A stretch of DNA of 64,000 bases from assembly GCF_009792235.1 (NCBI RefSeq), contig NZ_CP046973.1, forward strand, positions 992,001-1,056,000. The letters run 5' to 3'. Below, in pieces: positions 8,210-16,978 of this stretch. The stretch comes from Microcystis aeruginosa FD4. Its GTDB lineage: Bacteria > Cyanobacteriota > Cyanobacteriia > Cyanobacteriales > Microcystaceae. How positions within the stretch are numbered: the stretch's first letter is position 1; the number at the start of each line of letters is the position of its first letter. Position numbers and translations under genes: made by a program. A model generated the notes under the pieces. It did not search any database. It was not told the origin of the DNA and saw only the letters and a list, made by a program, of their open reading frames with translations.

Positions 8210-8695
8210 TTAGGACATATACTGGATGATAAAGTCGAAGTAGGGGGCTGCTTCCACGGCATCCTCTTGAGTCAAAAGACCTAAAGCGGCCTCTTTGAGA
8301 CAACGAATCGCTTCCACCATGCCGGGGACGGGAACATTAAGAGAGTTATACATCTCTTTGACCCCGATCAGACCGGTTTGTTCGATCGGTGCTTTATCTC
8401 CGGCTAATACCCCATAGGTAACTAGACGCAGATACCAACCATAATCGCGCAAGCATTGATTATATTGACGCTGACCGTAGGCATTACCCCCCGGCGCTCT
8501 ATAATCGGGACGTTTCTTGAACAGTTGTTTTTGAGCCTGATCGACGATTTTTTTCTCATTTTCAGCGAGAGTTTCGGCAATGCGAATTCTCTGCTCACCG
8601 GTTTTTAAAAATTGCCCGATACCCTGTAGTTCACCACTACTAGGATAACGAAGTTCGTCGTCGGCTTTGAGGATGACTTGGCTAACTACGCTCAT
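8210..8695 (-). CDS. apcD: Allophycocyanin B alpha subunit (phycobilisome terminal emitter)
   Basis: 161 residues, the exact length expected for ApcD, starting MSVVSQVILKADDELRYPSSGEL and ending APYFDFIIQYMS, both characteristic of this subunit. The chromophore-binding cysteine is in QYNQCLRDYGWYLRLVTYG. ApcD replaces an alpha-allophycocyanin in the phycobilisome core and carries a red-shifted phycocyanobilin that passes energy to photosystem I (and II). It is monocistronic here, with its own strong terminator downstream. No sequence anomaly is seen. Confidence 0.95.
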   Translation of the reverse strand: MSVVSQVILKADDELRYPSSGELQGIGQFLKTGEQRIRIAETLAENEKKIVDQAQKQLFKKRPDYRAPGGNAYGQRQYNQCLRDYGWYLRLVTYGVLAGDKAPIEQTGLIGVKEMYNSLNVPVPGMVEAIRCLKEAALGLLTQEDAVEAAPYFDFIIQYMS

Positions 8696-8927
8696 AATAT
8701 CAAGGTAAATTCTGATAACATTCTGTAGTTTATCTCAGGTCGGGGTCTGGAAGTCGAGTCATCCCTGCTGGTTGGGCAATTCCGAAAAATTGTAATATTT
8801 CGTTATCAGTTTCCCCGACAGCCTAGTTACTCTCTAGAATGAATGTATTAGTGGTCAGGAGCGAGGAGATGGCAATTGAGATGTCACCGCACACTGATGA
8901 ACTTGAACCCGATAAGTGGTAATTAAT

Positions 8928-9689
8928 ATGGAATTTTTAGCACCCTTCTTGTTGATAGCGGGCATTCTGGGATTAAATGGCTTTAAAATCGATCGAGAAT
9001 ACCAGCGTGGTGTTATCTTTCGTCTAGGGCGTTATCAAGACACCAAAGGCCCCGGACTGTACTGGATCATTCCCCTAGTTGACCAAAAAATGCGGGTGGA
9101 TATTCGCACCAAAACCGTCGATATCGCCCCGCAAGAAACTGTCACCGCCGATAATGTCACAATCAAGGTTAATGCGGTTCTCTACTATCGCATTATCGAC
9201 CCCAACAAAGCGATTAATAAAGTTGAATCCTATCCCGCAGCCGTTTATCAAGCGGCCATGACCACTTTAAGAAATGTAGTTGGTCAAAATCATCTCGATG
9301 ATGTCTTGCAAAAACGAGACAAAATTAATCATGCAGTCCAACAAATTGTCGATGAAATTAGCGAACCCTGGGGCATTGATATCGAACGGGTGGAGATGAA
9401 AGATGTGGAAATTCCCACCGCTATGCAGCGAGCTATGGCCAAGGAAGCGGAAGCATTGCGAGAAAAACGCGCCCGTTTGATTAAAGCTGCCGCAGAACAG
9501 GAAGCCTCCCTAAAATTAGCGGAAGCTTCCCGATTAATCATGGAAAATCCCGCAGCTTTGGAATTACGCCGCCTACAAATGTTAACGGAAATTGGAGCGG
9601 AAAATAACACCAGTACCGTGATTATGCTCCCCTCCGATATCTTAAATCTGGCTCAAAAATTAACCGATAAAATATCACAAAATGGCTGA
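8928..9689 (+). CDS. Slipin/stomatin-like SPFH membrane protein
   Basis: About 253 residues from ATG 8928; a GTG start four codons upstream (8916) is possible but less likely. One N-terminal membrane segment (FLAPFLLIAGILGLNGF) is followed by the SPFH/Band 7 domain (EYQRGVIFRLGRYQDTKGPG, DIRTKTVDIAPQ) and a C-terminal Ala/Glu-rich coiled coil (AMAKEAEALREKRARLIKAA). Family members form ring-shaped oligomers at the membrane and organise microdomains or control proteases. No partner NfeD-type gene is adjacent. The length and order of domains are normal for bacterial slipins. Confidence 0.88.
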   Translation: MEFLAPFLLIAGILGLNGFKIDREYQRGVIFRLGRYQDTKGPGLYWIIPLVDQKMRVDIRTKTVDIAPQETVTADNVTIKVNAVLYYRIIDPNKAINKVESYPAAVYQAAMTTLRNVVGQNHLDDVLQKRDKINHAVQQIVDEISEPWGIDIERVEMKDVEIPTAMQRAMAKEAEALREKRARLIKAAAEQEASLKLAEASRLIMENPAALELRRLQMLTEIGAENNTSTVIMLPSDILNLAQKLTDKISQNG

Positions 9690-9759
9690 ATTGTCAATAG
9701 CCAAAAGGGTTAATTTTCTCTGGTGTGTTAGGTTGGTTTAACACACCTAAAATTGTTAA

Positions 9760-11112
9760 TTAACGCATGGTGACAAATTCCTCGGCAGCACTGGGGTGAA
9801 TGCCGACAGTGGCATCAAAATCGGCTTTTGTTGCGCCCATTTTTACGGCAATGGCTACTCCTTGAATAATTTCGGCGGCATGATCTCCCACCATGTGCGC
9901 CCCAAGGATTTTACCACTTTCCTGATGAACAACTAATTTCATCAAAGTTTTGTCCTCTCGGGCCGGTAAAACATTGTAACCAGGGCGGAATTTAGACCGA
10001 TAAACTTTAATCCCCGTGTCACCATATTGTTTTTTGGCTTGCAATTCTGTTAATCCCACCGTCGCCGCTTCAGGAGTAGAAAATACTGCTGAAGGAACGT
10101 TTTCATAACTCATTAACCGGGGTTTATTACCGAAGACTGTATCGGCAAAAGCTCGCCCCTCATTAATCGCCACGGGAGTTAAATTAATTTTATCGGTACA
10201 ATCGCCCACGGCATAGATACTCTCTTCGCTGGTTTGGCTATACTCGTTGACGACAATTGCCCCGTTTTTTACCTCGACATTGACATTCTCTAAGCCCAAT
10301 TTTTCCAGCTTAGGAATTCTTCCCGTAGCGGCTAATCCTAGGGCATCAACAAAGAGAATTTCTGAGGTTTCTTTCCCCTGAATATGTACTTTTAACCCCT
10401 CGGCAGTTTTCTCGATCGAAGTGGGGAAAGTTTCGGGCATAATTTTAATTCCCTGACGGATCATTTCCGCTTGAATCTCATCGCGGATATCCTCATCAAA
10501 CCCTCTTAAAATCTTGTCTTTACGGATTAACTGCACCACTTCTGTCCCTAATCCGTGCATAATACCGGCAAATTCTACCCCAATATATCCCGCCCCTAAA
10601 ACTATAATTCTTTTTGGTTGTTCTGGCAGTTGAAACATGGCATCAGAAACTACTGTATGTTCGATCCCCGGAATATTAGGTTTAACGGGATGTCCCCCCA
10701 CGGCAATTAAAATTTTATCGGCAGTAATTTTCTCGTCTCCCACCTCTAGGGTATGGGTATCAAGAAACTTGGCATAATTAGGAAAAAGCGTCACTTGAGA
10801 ATTATCGAGCATCTTTTGATAAATGCCATTTAAACGGATAGTTTCCTGATTAACGGCACTAATTAATTTTTGCCAATTTAACTGACTCTCTACTCGACTC
10901 CAACCGTAACCTTCTGCATCCTTAAATAGTTGCGGAAAACGACTAGAATAAACCATTAATTTTTTGGGAATACAGCCGCGATTAACACAGGTTCCTCCCA
11001 AGCGATCATATTCTGCTAATCCCACTTTTGCCCCGTATTCGGCTGCCCGTCTAGCGGTGGCAATACCCCCAGAACCACCACCAATCACCAATAAATCAAA
11101 ATCATAACTCAT
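9760..11112 (-). CDS. gor: Glutathione-disulfide reductase
   Basis: 450 residues when started at ATG 11112, which has a GAGGAT ribosome-binding site and gives the family N-terminus MSYDFDLLVIGGGSGGIATA; the longer open frame to 11169 adds 19 unlikely residues. The FAD dinucleotide fold comes first, then the redox motif GGTCVNRGCIPKK with both active cysteines, the NAD(P)-binding GAGYIGVEFAGIMHGLG segment, and the dimer-interface end with catalytic HPSAAEEFV. It reduces oxidised glutathione with NADPH, in line with redox defence. It is transcribed toward the slipin gene (convergent). Confidence 0.92.
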   Translation of the reverse strand: MSYDFDLLVIGGGSGGIATARRAAEYGAKVGLAEYDRLGGTCVNRGCIPKKLMVYSSRFPQLFKDAEGYGWSRVESQLNWQKLISAVNQETIRLNGIYQKMLDNSQVTLFPNYAKFLDTHTLEVGDEKITADKILIAVGGHPVKPNIPGIEHTVVSDAMFQLPEQPKRIIVLGAGYIGVEFAGIMHGLGTEVVQLIRKDKILRGFDEDIRDEIQAEMIRQGIKIMPETFPTSIEKTAEGLKVHIQGKETSEILFVDALGLAATGRIPKLEKLGLENVNVEVKNGAIVVNEYSQTSEESIYAVGDCTDKINLTPVAINEGRAFADTVFGNKPRLMSYENVPSAVFSTPEAATVGLTELQAKKQYGDTGIKVYRSKFRPGYNVLPAREDKTLMKLVVHQESGKILGAHMVGDHAAEIIQGVAIAVKMGATKADFDATVGIHPSAAEEFVTMR

Positions 11113-11286
11113 AAAAATATCCTCGTAAATGAATAGAAATTTGACGGAATCAAAAAACTTTCTGGGCAAAAAGGGGAGAGAATATCTCGGATCAATCCCT
11201 AATCGAATCTATCGAGTAACTAGGACAATATAGTCACTAATTTTGCTAAATTAGAGTCAATTTACCTACTGCCAAGATTTAATTCT

Positions 11287-12711
11287 ATGCTAACACGCCG
11301 CTCGAAATTATCTTTTCTCTTGGGGACTTGTTCCCTATTTCTCTGGGTAAACCATCCCGTCACCCTCGCAACCCCCATCAGTCAAGACAATTCCCCCCCT
11401 TCCCAGTTTATCTGTCCCGCAGACTTAGCCACCAAGATCGATCGCATTTTAGCCCGCCCCGATTATCAAGGCGCTTATTGGGGAATTTTAGTAAAATCTC
11501 TCAATTCTGAGGAAAATCTCTATAGTCTCCACGAAAATAACTTTTTTACTCCCGCTTCTACCACAAAATTATTAACCACTGCCGCCGCTTTAACCAAATT
11601 TAACCGCGATTATCGTCTGAAAACCCCCATTTTAGCCCAAGGCAACCCCCCCAATTTAGAGACTTTAACCTTAGTCGGGAGGGGAGATGCAACCATAACC
11701 ACAGAAAAGTTAGAAAAATTAGCAGAAAAGTTAAAAGCACGGGGAATTAACTCAATTTCTCGCTTAATTGTCGTTGCTAGTCCTTTTCTCGTCTCCGATA
11801 GTCAAAAAACCTGGGAATGGGAAGATGTCTTTTTTGACTATGCTGTACCCGCTTCTAGCTTGGTTTTAAACGAAAATTCCGTCACTTTAAGGCTTTTACC
11901 GCGACAATTGGGGCAAAGCTTAGATTTACAATGGTCTGATCCCATTGCCGCTCAACAATGGCTAATTGAGAATCAAACCAGCACCGCGGCGCAAGGAAGC
12001 CCGAATACTCTGGCAATTAAGGGCAATTTAGCCAATAATCGCCTGATTATCACCGGTTCTCTGGCTATTGATAGTCAAGATGATTTTAATTTAGCTATTC
12101 CCCAACCTTCGGAATATTTCCTCGATCGCTGGCGTAATATCCTTGAAAAAGCGGGAATTACCGTTAAAACCGCCGAAATTAGCTCAGAAATTCGCGGCGA
12201 TGAAATCACCAATTTAGAATCAGAACCCCTAGCATATTTGGTGGAAAAAGTCAATAAAAATAGCGATAATTTACTAGCCGAAACCCTACTACAAATGATC
12301 GGCGGTGTCTCGGGATTGCAAGAAACTTTAACAAAACTGGGAATTAACAGCGATAGTTATAAAATCGGCGATGGTTCGGGGCTATCACGACAAAATCTGA
12401 TTAAACCCAAGACTTTAGGTCAAATTTTACAACTAATGGCAGAAAAACCTGATTATCGTCGTTCTTTAGCCATTGGCGGCATTGATGGCACTTTAACCAA
12501 TAGATTTCGCCAGACTCCCCTAGAAGGACGATTACAGGCAAAAACCGGGACATTAACTGGAGTTATCGCCCTCGCCGGTTATCTAGAAACCGCCGACAAT
12601 CAACCTCTAATCTTTAGCATAACCGTCAATAACAGCGATAAACCCGCCAGTCCCCTCAGAAACGGCATCGATGAGGTGATTTTGCTCCTAGGACAGTTAA
12701 AACGCTGTTAA
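11287..12711 (+). CDS. dacB: D-Ala-D-Ala carboxypeptidase/endopeptidase, PBP4 type (peptidase S13)
   Basis: 474 residues with a signal peptide (basic MLTRRSK, hydrophobic core, cleavage around ATP-ISQ). The three penicillin-binding motifs are present: S-x-x-K as STTK in TPASTTKLLTTAA, S-x-N as SDN in NKNSDNLLAE, and KTG in LQAKTGTLTGVIALAGY. Between the first two motifs is the large insertion typical of the S13 family. The enzyme acts in the periplasm, trimming or cutting peptidoglycan cross-links. It is a single gene followed by a simple-repeat tract. The length matches cyanobacterial homologues. Confidence 0.92.
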   Translation: MLTRRSKLSFLLGTCSLFLWVNHPVTLATPISQDNSPPSQFICPADLATKIDRILARPDYQGAYWGILVKSLNSEENLYSLHENNFFTPASTTKLLTTAAALTKFNRDYRLKTPILAQGNPPNLETLTLVGRGDATITTEKLEKLAEKLKARGINSISRLIVVASPFLVSDSQKTWEWEDVFFDYAVPASSLVLNENSVTLRLLPRQLGQSLDLQWSDPIAAQQWLIENQTSTAAQGSPNTLAIKGNLANNRLIITGSLAIDSQDDFNLAIPQPSEYFLDRWRNILEKAGITVKTAEISSEIRGDEITNLESEPLAYLVEKVNKNSDNLLAETLLQMIGGVSGLQETLTKLGINSDSYKIGDGSGLSRQNLIKPKTLGQILQLMAEKPDYRRSLAIGGIDGTLTNRFRQTPLEGRLQAKTGTLTGVIALAGYLETADNQPLIFSITVNNSDKPASPLRNGIDEVILLLGQLKRC

Positions 12712-12715
12712 TCTT

Positions 12716-12958
12716 CAGGAGCCTGGAGATGGGGAGATAGGGAGATGGGGAGATAGGGAGATAGGGAGATAGGGAGATGGGGAGATAGGGAGATAGGGAG
12801 ATAGGGAGATAGGGAGATAGGGAGATAGGGAGATAGGGAAATTTCAGCTAAATTCCCCCACTACCCCAACACCCCAACACCCCAACACCCCAACATCCCA
12901 ACACCCCACTCCCCAATTCATAATTCATAATTCATAATTCCCACTTCCCCAACCCGCA
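12716..12958. repeat. GGAGATAG tandem array followed by CCCCAACA-type tandem
   Basis: About fourteen units of GGAGATAG/GGAGATGG (12724-12838) are followed by ACCCCAAC units (12857-12912) and ATAATTC triplets (12918-12940). The first tract is purine-rich and the second pyrimidine-rich on the same strand, so they could partly pair. Similar but shorter tracts occur near 18720, 29930, 46920 and 58500. No gene is seen between 12712 and 13059 apart from this. Confidence 0.8.
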
Positions 12959-13059
12959 ACTAATTCGATCGATCGAGTCATTTAACCACAGAAGATTGTA
13001 TACTTTTGTAAAAATTGTTTCTAGCTGACCTGTAGATTAATCGACGGAGTTATTGATAT

Positions 13060-14538
13060 ATGTATATAGTTCAGGTTGCCTCTGAGTGCGCCCCAGTGAT
13101 TAAAGCTGGGGGATTGGGGGATGTGGTATATGGATTGAGTCGGGAATTAGAAATTCGGGGTCATTGCGTGGAGCTAATCCTACCCATGTATGATTGTATG
13201 CGCTACGACCAAATTTGGGGCTTACACGAGGCTTATCGCGACCTGTGGGTGCCTTGGTACGGTGGGGCAATTCACTGTAACGTTTTTTGTGGTTGGGTAC
13301 ACGGGCGCTTGTGTTTCTTTATTCAACCCAATTCGGAGGATAATTTCTTTAATCGCGGTACTTACTACGGTTGCAAAGACGATAATATGCGTTTTGCTTT
13401 CTTCTCTAAAGCCGCTTTAGAATTTTTGCTCAGAAGTAATAAACGTCCCGATATAATTCATTGTCACGACTGGCAAACCGGTTTAATTCCGCCCTTACTT
13501 TTTGAAATTTATAAATATCATGGTATGGGCAATCAGCGCGTTCTCTACACCATCCATAACTTTAAACATCAAGGATTTGCTGGTGCGGAAATTCTCTGGG
13601 CAACAGGATTAAATAACGATACTTACTACTTTAGCTATGCCCGAATGCGCGATAACTTCAATCCTTTTGTGATTAATTTTATGAAAGGTGGGATCGTTTT
13701 TTCTAACTATTTCAATACTGTCTCGCCCCACCATGCTTGGGAAGCACACCACACCGATGTTAGTTACGGTTTAGGCCATACAATTCACCTGCATCAACAC
13801 AAATTTACTGGCATTCTCAACGGTTTAGATTACAATATCTGGAACCCAGAAGTGGATAAATTTATTCCTGCACCCTACGGTATTGATAATTTCTCCGAGA
13901 AAGCAAGCAATAAAAAGGCACTGAGAGAAAGACTCTGGTTAAGAGATGAACCAGAAAAACCCTTAATTTGTTATGTCGGTCGTTTAGATGACCAAAAAGG
14001 CGTGCATTTAGTTCACCATGCCATGTATTATGCCTTAGCTCGCGGGGCGCAATTTGTCCTCCTAGGTTCCGCCACCGAATCGTTAATTAATAACTGGTTC
14101 TGGCACGAGAAAAATCACCTCAATAATAACCCTGATGTCCATATTGAATTGGGCTTTAATGAGGAATTATCTCACCTCATTTATGCGGGTGCTGATATGA
14201 TTGTGGTTCCCAGTAATTTTGAACCCTGCGGACTGACACAAGTAATCAGCTTAAAATACGGAACCGTTCCCATCGTCCGGGGAGTTGGTGGTTTGGTTAA
14301 TACGGTTTTTGATCGGGATTATGATACCTATCACCAACCGGAAGAACGCAATGGTTTTGTCTTTTTTGATCCCGATAATAATGCCCTCGAATCAGCCATG
14401 TCCCGGGCATTAGAATTGTGGTACACTCAACCAGAAGAATTCCAAAAATTAGCGATTCAAGGTATGGAATGCGATTACTCTTGGAATCACCCCGGGGAAG
14501 AATACGTTGCCCTTTATGAAATGATTCGCCACAAATAA
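13060..14538 (+). CDS. glgA: Glycogen synthase (GlgA2-like)
   Basis: A 492-residue GT5 enzyme that transfers glucose from ADP-glucose to alpha-1,4-glucan. The N-terminus MYIVQVASECAPVIKAGGLGDV carries the ADP-glucose-binding KAGGLGD motif. IIHCHDWQTGL, ILNGLDYNIWNP and the C-terminal PSNFEPCGLTQ with its E-x(7)-E type nucleotide site are all present. Length and the YDCMRYDQIWGLHEAY region match the cyanobacterial GlgA2 type, which is linked to bulk glycogen chain elongation. It is monocistronic with a spacer on both sides. Confidence 0.95.
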   Translation: MYIVQVASECAPVIKAGGLGDVVYGLSRELEIRGHCVELILPMYDCMRYDQIWGLHEAYRDLWVPWYGGAIHCNVFCGWVHGRLCFFIQPNSEDNFFNRGTYYGCKDDNMRFAFFSKAALEFLLRSNKRPDIIHCHDWQTGLIPPLLFEIYKYHGMGNQRVLYTIHNFKHQGFAGAEILWATGLNNDTYYFSYARMRDNFNPFVINFMKGGIVFSNYFNTVSPHHAWEAHHTDVSYGLGHTIHLHQHKFTGILNGLDYNIWNPEVDKFIPAPYGIDNFSEKASNKKALRERLWLRDEPEKPLICYVGRLDDQKGVHLVHHAMYYALARGAQFVLLGSATESLINNWFWHEKNHLNNNPDVHIELGFNEELSHLIYAGADMIVVPSNFEPCGLTQVISLKYGTVPIVRGVGGLVNTVFDRDYDTYHQPEERNGFVFFDPDNNALESAMSRALELWYTQPEEFQKLAIQGMECDYSWNHPGEEYVALYEMIRHK

Positions 14539-14605
14539 GCTGTCTTGTCTCTAGCCATTCCCTGGGGGTTGTTTGTTTCAATTTTTAGGTAATTGCTTTG
14601 TTTGT

Positions 14606-14746
14606 AGATGACATTTTGGGCGCCCACGATGCGCCCCTACCATTGCCGCAATAATATCATTGTAGGGGCGAATTGCATTCGCCCTCTTTTAATAACTTCT
14701 GCTGCTCACCATCAACGAGAGAAAGTCACAGATATGAGATGCACCC
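14606..14746 (-). repeat. MITE family E copy 2
   Basis: Reverse-orientation copy of 62621-62791. It ends at 14746 with GAGATGCACCC and contains the shared 'ctgctgctcacc' and GGGGCGAATTGCATTCGCCC blocks. The left part, matching the other terminal repeat, is decayed or cut off near 14606. Confidence 0.7.
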
Positions 14747-14814
14747 GTTACCGTTTTCTTTTCAATGTTTACTGTTTACCGATAACTGAAGAAGCTCTCT
14801 TTTCTTTCCTCTAC

Positions 14815-15615
14815 CTAGTAGAGCAGAAATGTTAACTTTGCTTGGTATTCTTGGGTGAGGGGATGACTAACTCCCAAAATCTGAAATATGGCTAACATGG
14901 CTTTTCTTGCCCCATCCTGACGATATTTTCTACTTTCTCCCACCAGGCTGATCAGTTTATCTAAAGCGGCGGCATAATCTTCTTTTAAGGCGGAATTAAT
15001 ACCAGTAAAAAATATCGGATCGAGGGGATTATTTTCTGGTTTTAACTGTTGAAATTCTAGGAGAGTTTTCCACCCTTTAATCGGGGGATTTTCCTCTTTA
15101 ATAGCACTGATTAATCGATAAGCATCAGACCATTTTTCTAGACGCATGAGAAATTTTACCGCCATAATAATTAATCGCGGTTCGTTGGGATATTTGGGAA
15201 AAAGACGATCAAATAATTGTTTAGCTGTGGGCAAATTATCGAGGGCGATCGCTTCTTGTATTTCTGCTAATCCTGTTTCTAATTCCGATTGTAAATCGAG
15301 ACGGGAAAATAAGTCTCTAATTTGTTCTTCTGGCAAAGCACCGACAAAACAGGGTAACACTTCTCCCTTGCTGACAATTCGCACATCGGGAACTCCTTCT
15401 ACATCGTATTGTTCGGCTAATTCGGGATTTTTATCTATATCTATTTTGGCTAGGATAAAATTATATTCACTTGCTAGTTTTTCTAGCATCGGTTTTACCA
15501 ATTTACAGGGTCCACACCAGAGGGCATAAAAGTCTAAAATCACTGTATTTAGATAGGATTTTTCGATCACTTCACTATCAAAATTTGTCCCATCTACCTC
15601 GATAGAATATCCCAT
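14815..15615 (-). CDS. Thioredoxin-domain protein with TPR-like C-terminus (CnoX/YbbN type)
   Basis: 266 residues. The first 110 residues form a thioredoxin fold with the active site LWCGPCKLVKP and the cis-proline loop GVPDVRIV. The rest is helical with TPR-like units (AIQEAIALDNLPTAKQLFDRLFPKYPNEPRL and later repeats), as in YbbN/CnoX, a chaperone-holdase that protects proteins from hypochlorous acid and hands them to GroEL. E. coli YbbN has SQHC in the active site; here the canonical CGPC is kept, so disulfide-reductase activity is expected. It is 19 bp downstream of the fibrillin-like gene on the same strand. Confidence 0.85.
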   Translation of the reverse strand: MGYSIEVDGTNFDSEVIEKSYLNTVILDFYALWCGPCKLVKPMLEKLASEYNFILAKIDIDKNPELAEQYDVEGVPDVRIVSKGEVLPCFVGALPEEQIRDLFSRLDLQSELETGLAEIQEAIALDNLPTAKQLFDRLFPKYPNEPRLIIMAVKFLMRLEKWSDAYRLISAIKEENPPIKGWKTLLEFQQLKPENNPLDPIFFTGINSALKEDYAAALDKLISLVGESRKYRQDGARKAMLAIFQILGVSHPLTQEYQAKLTFLLY

Positions 15616-15634
15616 CTATTTCTCCTCTAATAAC

Positions 15635-16243
15635 TTATTTTTCAGCTAGTTGTGTCTCACTTATCTCTTTTACCCAAAGGGCTAATCCTCCCCCTCGTCC
15701 CCGGGCTGCTATCATTGTTTCTGTGATCAAAAAATAGGCAAAAAATGCCTGTTTTTTGATGCTTTCCTGATAAAAATTCGCTTCACTTACCTGGCCATTT
15801 CTAATAAAACCTGAATAGAGAGAGCGATTAAATAGGGTTAGGTTGAGCCGGGTAAAATCAAAGGCAAGAAGACGGGTTTTAGGAAAAAACTTAACTGGAC
15901 CGCTTACAGATAGTTTTACTGCCCCTAAAACTATGTGATTGCTGACGGTTCCAGAGATAAATTCTCCCGGTTCTAAGCTCTCATTTCTTTGGTAAGAGAT
16001 GGTAATTTTTAACCAGGATGGTAGATAGCGACCCTTACCTAAAACAATCCCCGCTCTCTTTTTCGCTTTTTGAGTTCCCGTGATCAAGTATAATCGCCAA
16101 TTACCGACCAAAGCCTCAAAAGTAAGATTTTCTTTAGTTTTTTTATTGTTTTTTTCTGTTGCTAAGAGAAATTCCAGCAATTGAGAGACAGGGGGGCGAT
16201 TATTCTCCTCAAGTATTAGGGGTGAGTCGAGATTTCTAACCAT
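15635..16243 (-). CDS. PAP/fibrillin-like lipid-associated protein
   Basis: About 202 residues from ATG 16243 (a TTG six codons earlier is an alternative). The sequence has the fibrillin/PAP pattern: a central LVGNWRLYLITGTQK segment, then beta-strand-rich TVSNHIVLGAVKLSVSGPVKFFPKTRLLAFDF, and a C-terminal YFLITETMIAARGRGGGLALW. Plastid fibrillins coat thylakoid lipid bodies and carry hydrophobic small molecules; cyanobacterial members are poorly characterised. It lies between trmB (upstream, 34-bp gap) and the thioredoxin-TPR gene on the minus strand, forming a likely three-gene unit. The family call is by pattern, not search. Confidence 0.65.
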   Translation of the reverse strand: MVRNLDSPLILEENNRPPVSQLLEFLLATEKNNKKTKENLTFEALVGNWRLYLITGTQKAKKRAGIVLGKGRYLPSWLKITISYQRNESLEPGEFISGTVSNHIVLGAVKLSVSGPVKFFPKTRLLAFDFTRLNLTLFNRSLYSGFIRNGQVSEANFYQESIKKQAFFAYFLITETMIAARGRGGGLALWVKEISETQLAEK

Positions 16244-16277
16244 GATTTGAGACAGTGCCAAAATATTTTAACTGAAG

Positions 16278-16913
16278 CTACCGAACTCGAAAAAGCGAGC
16301 GATAAACTGGTTGACCTTTATTATAAGTGGACTTTTCCCTTTCCGTCGGTACGGGGAAAATATTTTCCTCTAACCAGGGGGTTTGATGTTGCCGAACAAA
16401 ATGGGGATGTGCTTGAAATCTCTCCGTCATTTCCAGGGCGATCGATTCCACATCCGACTGTAAAAAAACCCAGCCTCCAGATACCATATACTTAGCCAAA
16501 GCTATGACTAATTCCGGCTGCACGACTCGACGCTTACTGTGACGCTGTTTAAACCAAGGATCGGGAAATTGAATCGACACCCAAAATAACTTATCTGGGG
16601 GCAAAGATTGCAGGAAAATTTCTGGGGTAACATTCATATTGCCAAAAACAAAAGCGAGATTTTTTAATCCTAACCTTTCCCGTTCCTGATTCGCTTCAAT
16701 TACCAAAGGTTGACGAATTTCAATCCCCAAAAAATTAATTTCTGGATATACTTGGGCCATTTGTAACAAAAATTTACCCCGCGCACAACCAATGTCAAGA
16801 TGGAGAGGTAGTGTCATATCCTGATAAACTTGATTCCAATCGGGGGGAGCGATCGGATGGCGATATTTATGACTTAAGGGATTGACGTGCTGACGAACGC
16901 GAACTTTAGCCAA
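16278..16913 (-). CDS. trmB: tRNA (guanine-N7-)-methyltransferase
   Basis: 211 residues, normal for TrmB. The SAM-binding motif is LHLDIGCARGKFLLQMA, followed by FLGIEIRQPLV, the IQFPDPWFKQRHSKRRVVQPE signature that holds the catalytic Asp and tRNA-binding basic cluster, and a C-terminal T-x-x-E-like FPVPTEREKSTY. It methylates G46 in the tRNA variable loop. It is the first gene of the trmB / fibrillin-like / thioredoxin-TPR set on the minus strand and diverges from the phosphoesterase gene with a 65-bp gap. Confidence 0.93.
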   Translation of the reverse strand: MAKVRVRQHVNPLSHKYRHPIAPPDWNQVYQDMTLPLHLDIGCARGKFLLQMAQVYPEINFLGIEIRQPLVIEANQERERLGLKNLAFVFGNMNVTPEIFLQSLPPDKLFWVSIQFPDPWFKQRHSKRRVVQPELVIALAKYMVSGGWVFLQSDVESIALEMTERFQAHPHFVRQHQTPWLEENIFPVPTEREKSTYNKGQPVYRSLFRVR

Positions 16914-16978
16914 AGATATTTTCTCCTCATTTCTCCTCGATCGATCTAGTTTACCGATATTTAGCCCAATTGAATGCG

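Noticed and set aside
12716..12912. GGAGATAG array as CRISPR or telomere-like sequence
   Set aside because: No spacers and a pure 8-bp unit; simple tandem repeat.
14297..14581. 94-residue minus-strand ORF over the end of glgA
   Set aside because: Shadow of glgA; the glgA frame is strongly supported by family motifs.
16247..16495. 82-residue plus-strand ORF over the end of trmB
   Set aside because: Antisense shadow of trmB, which has full motifs.
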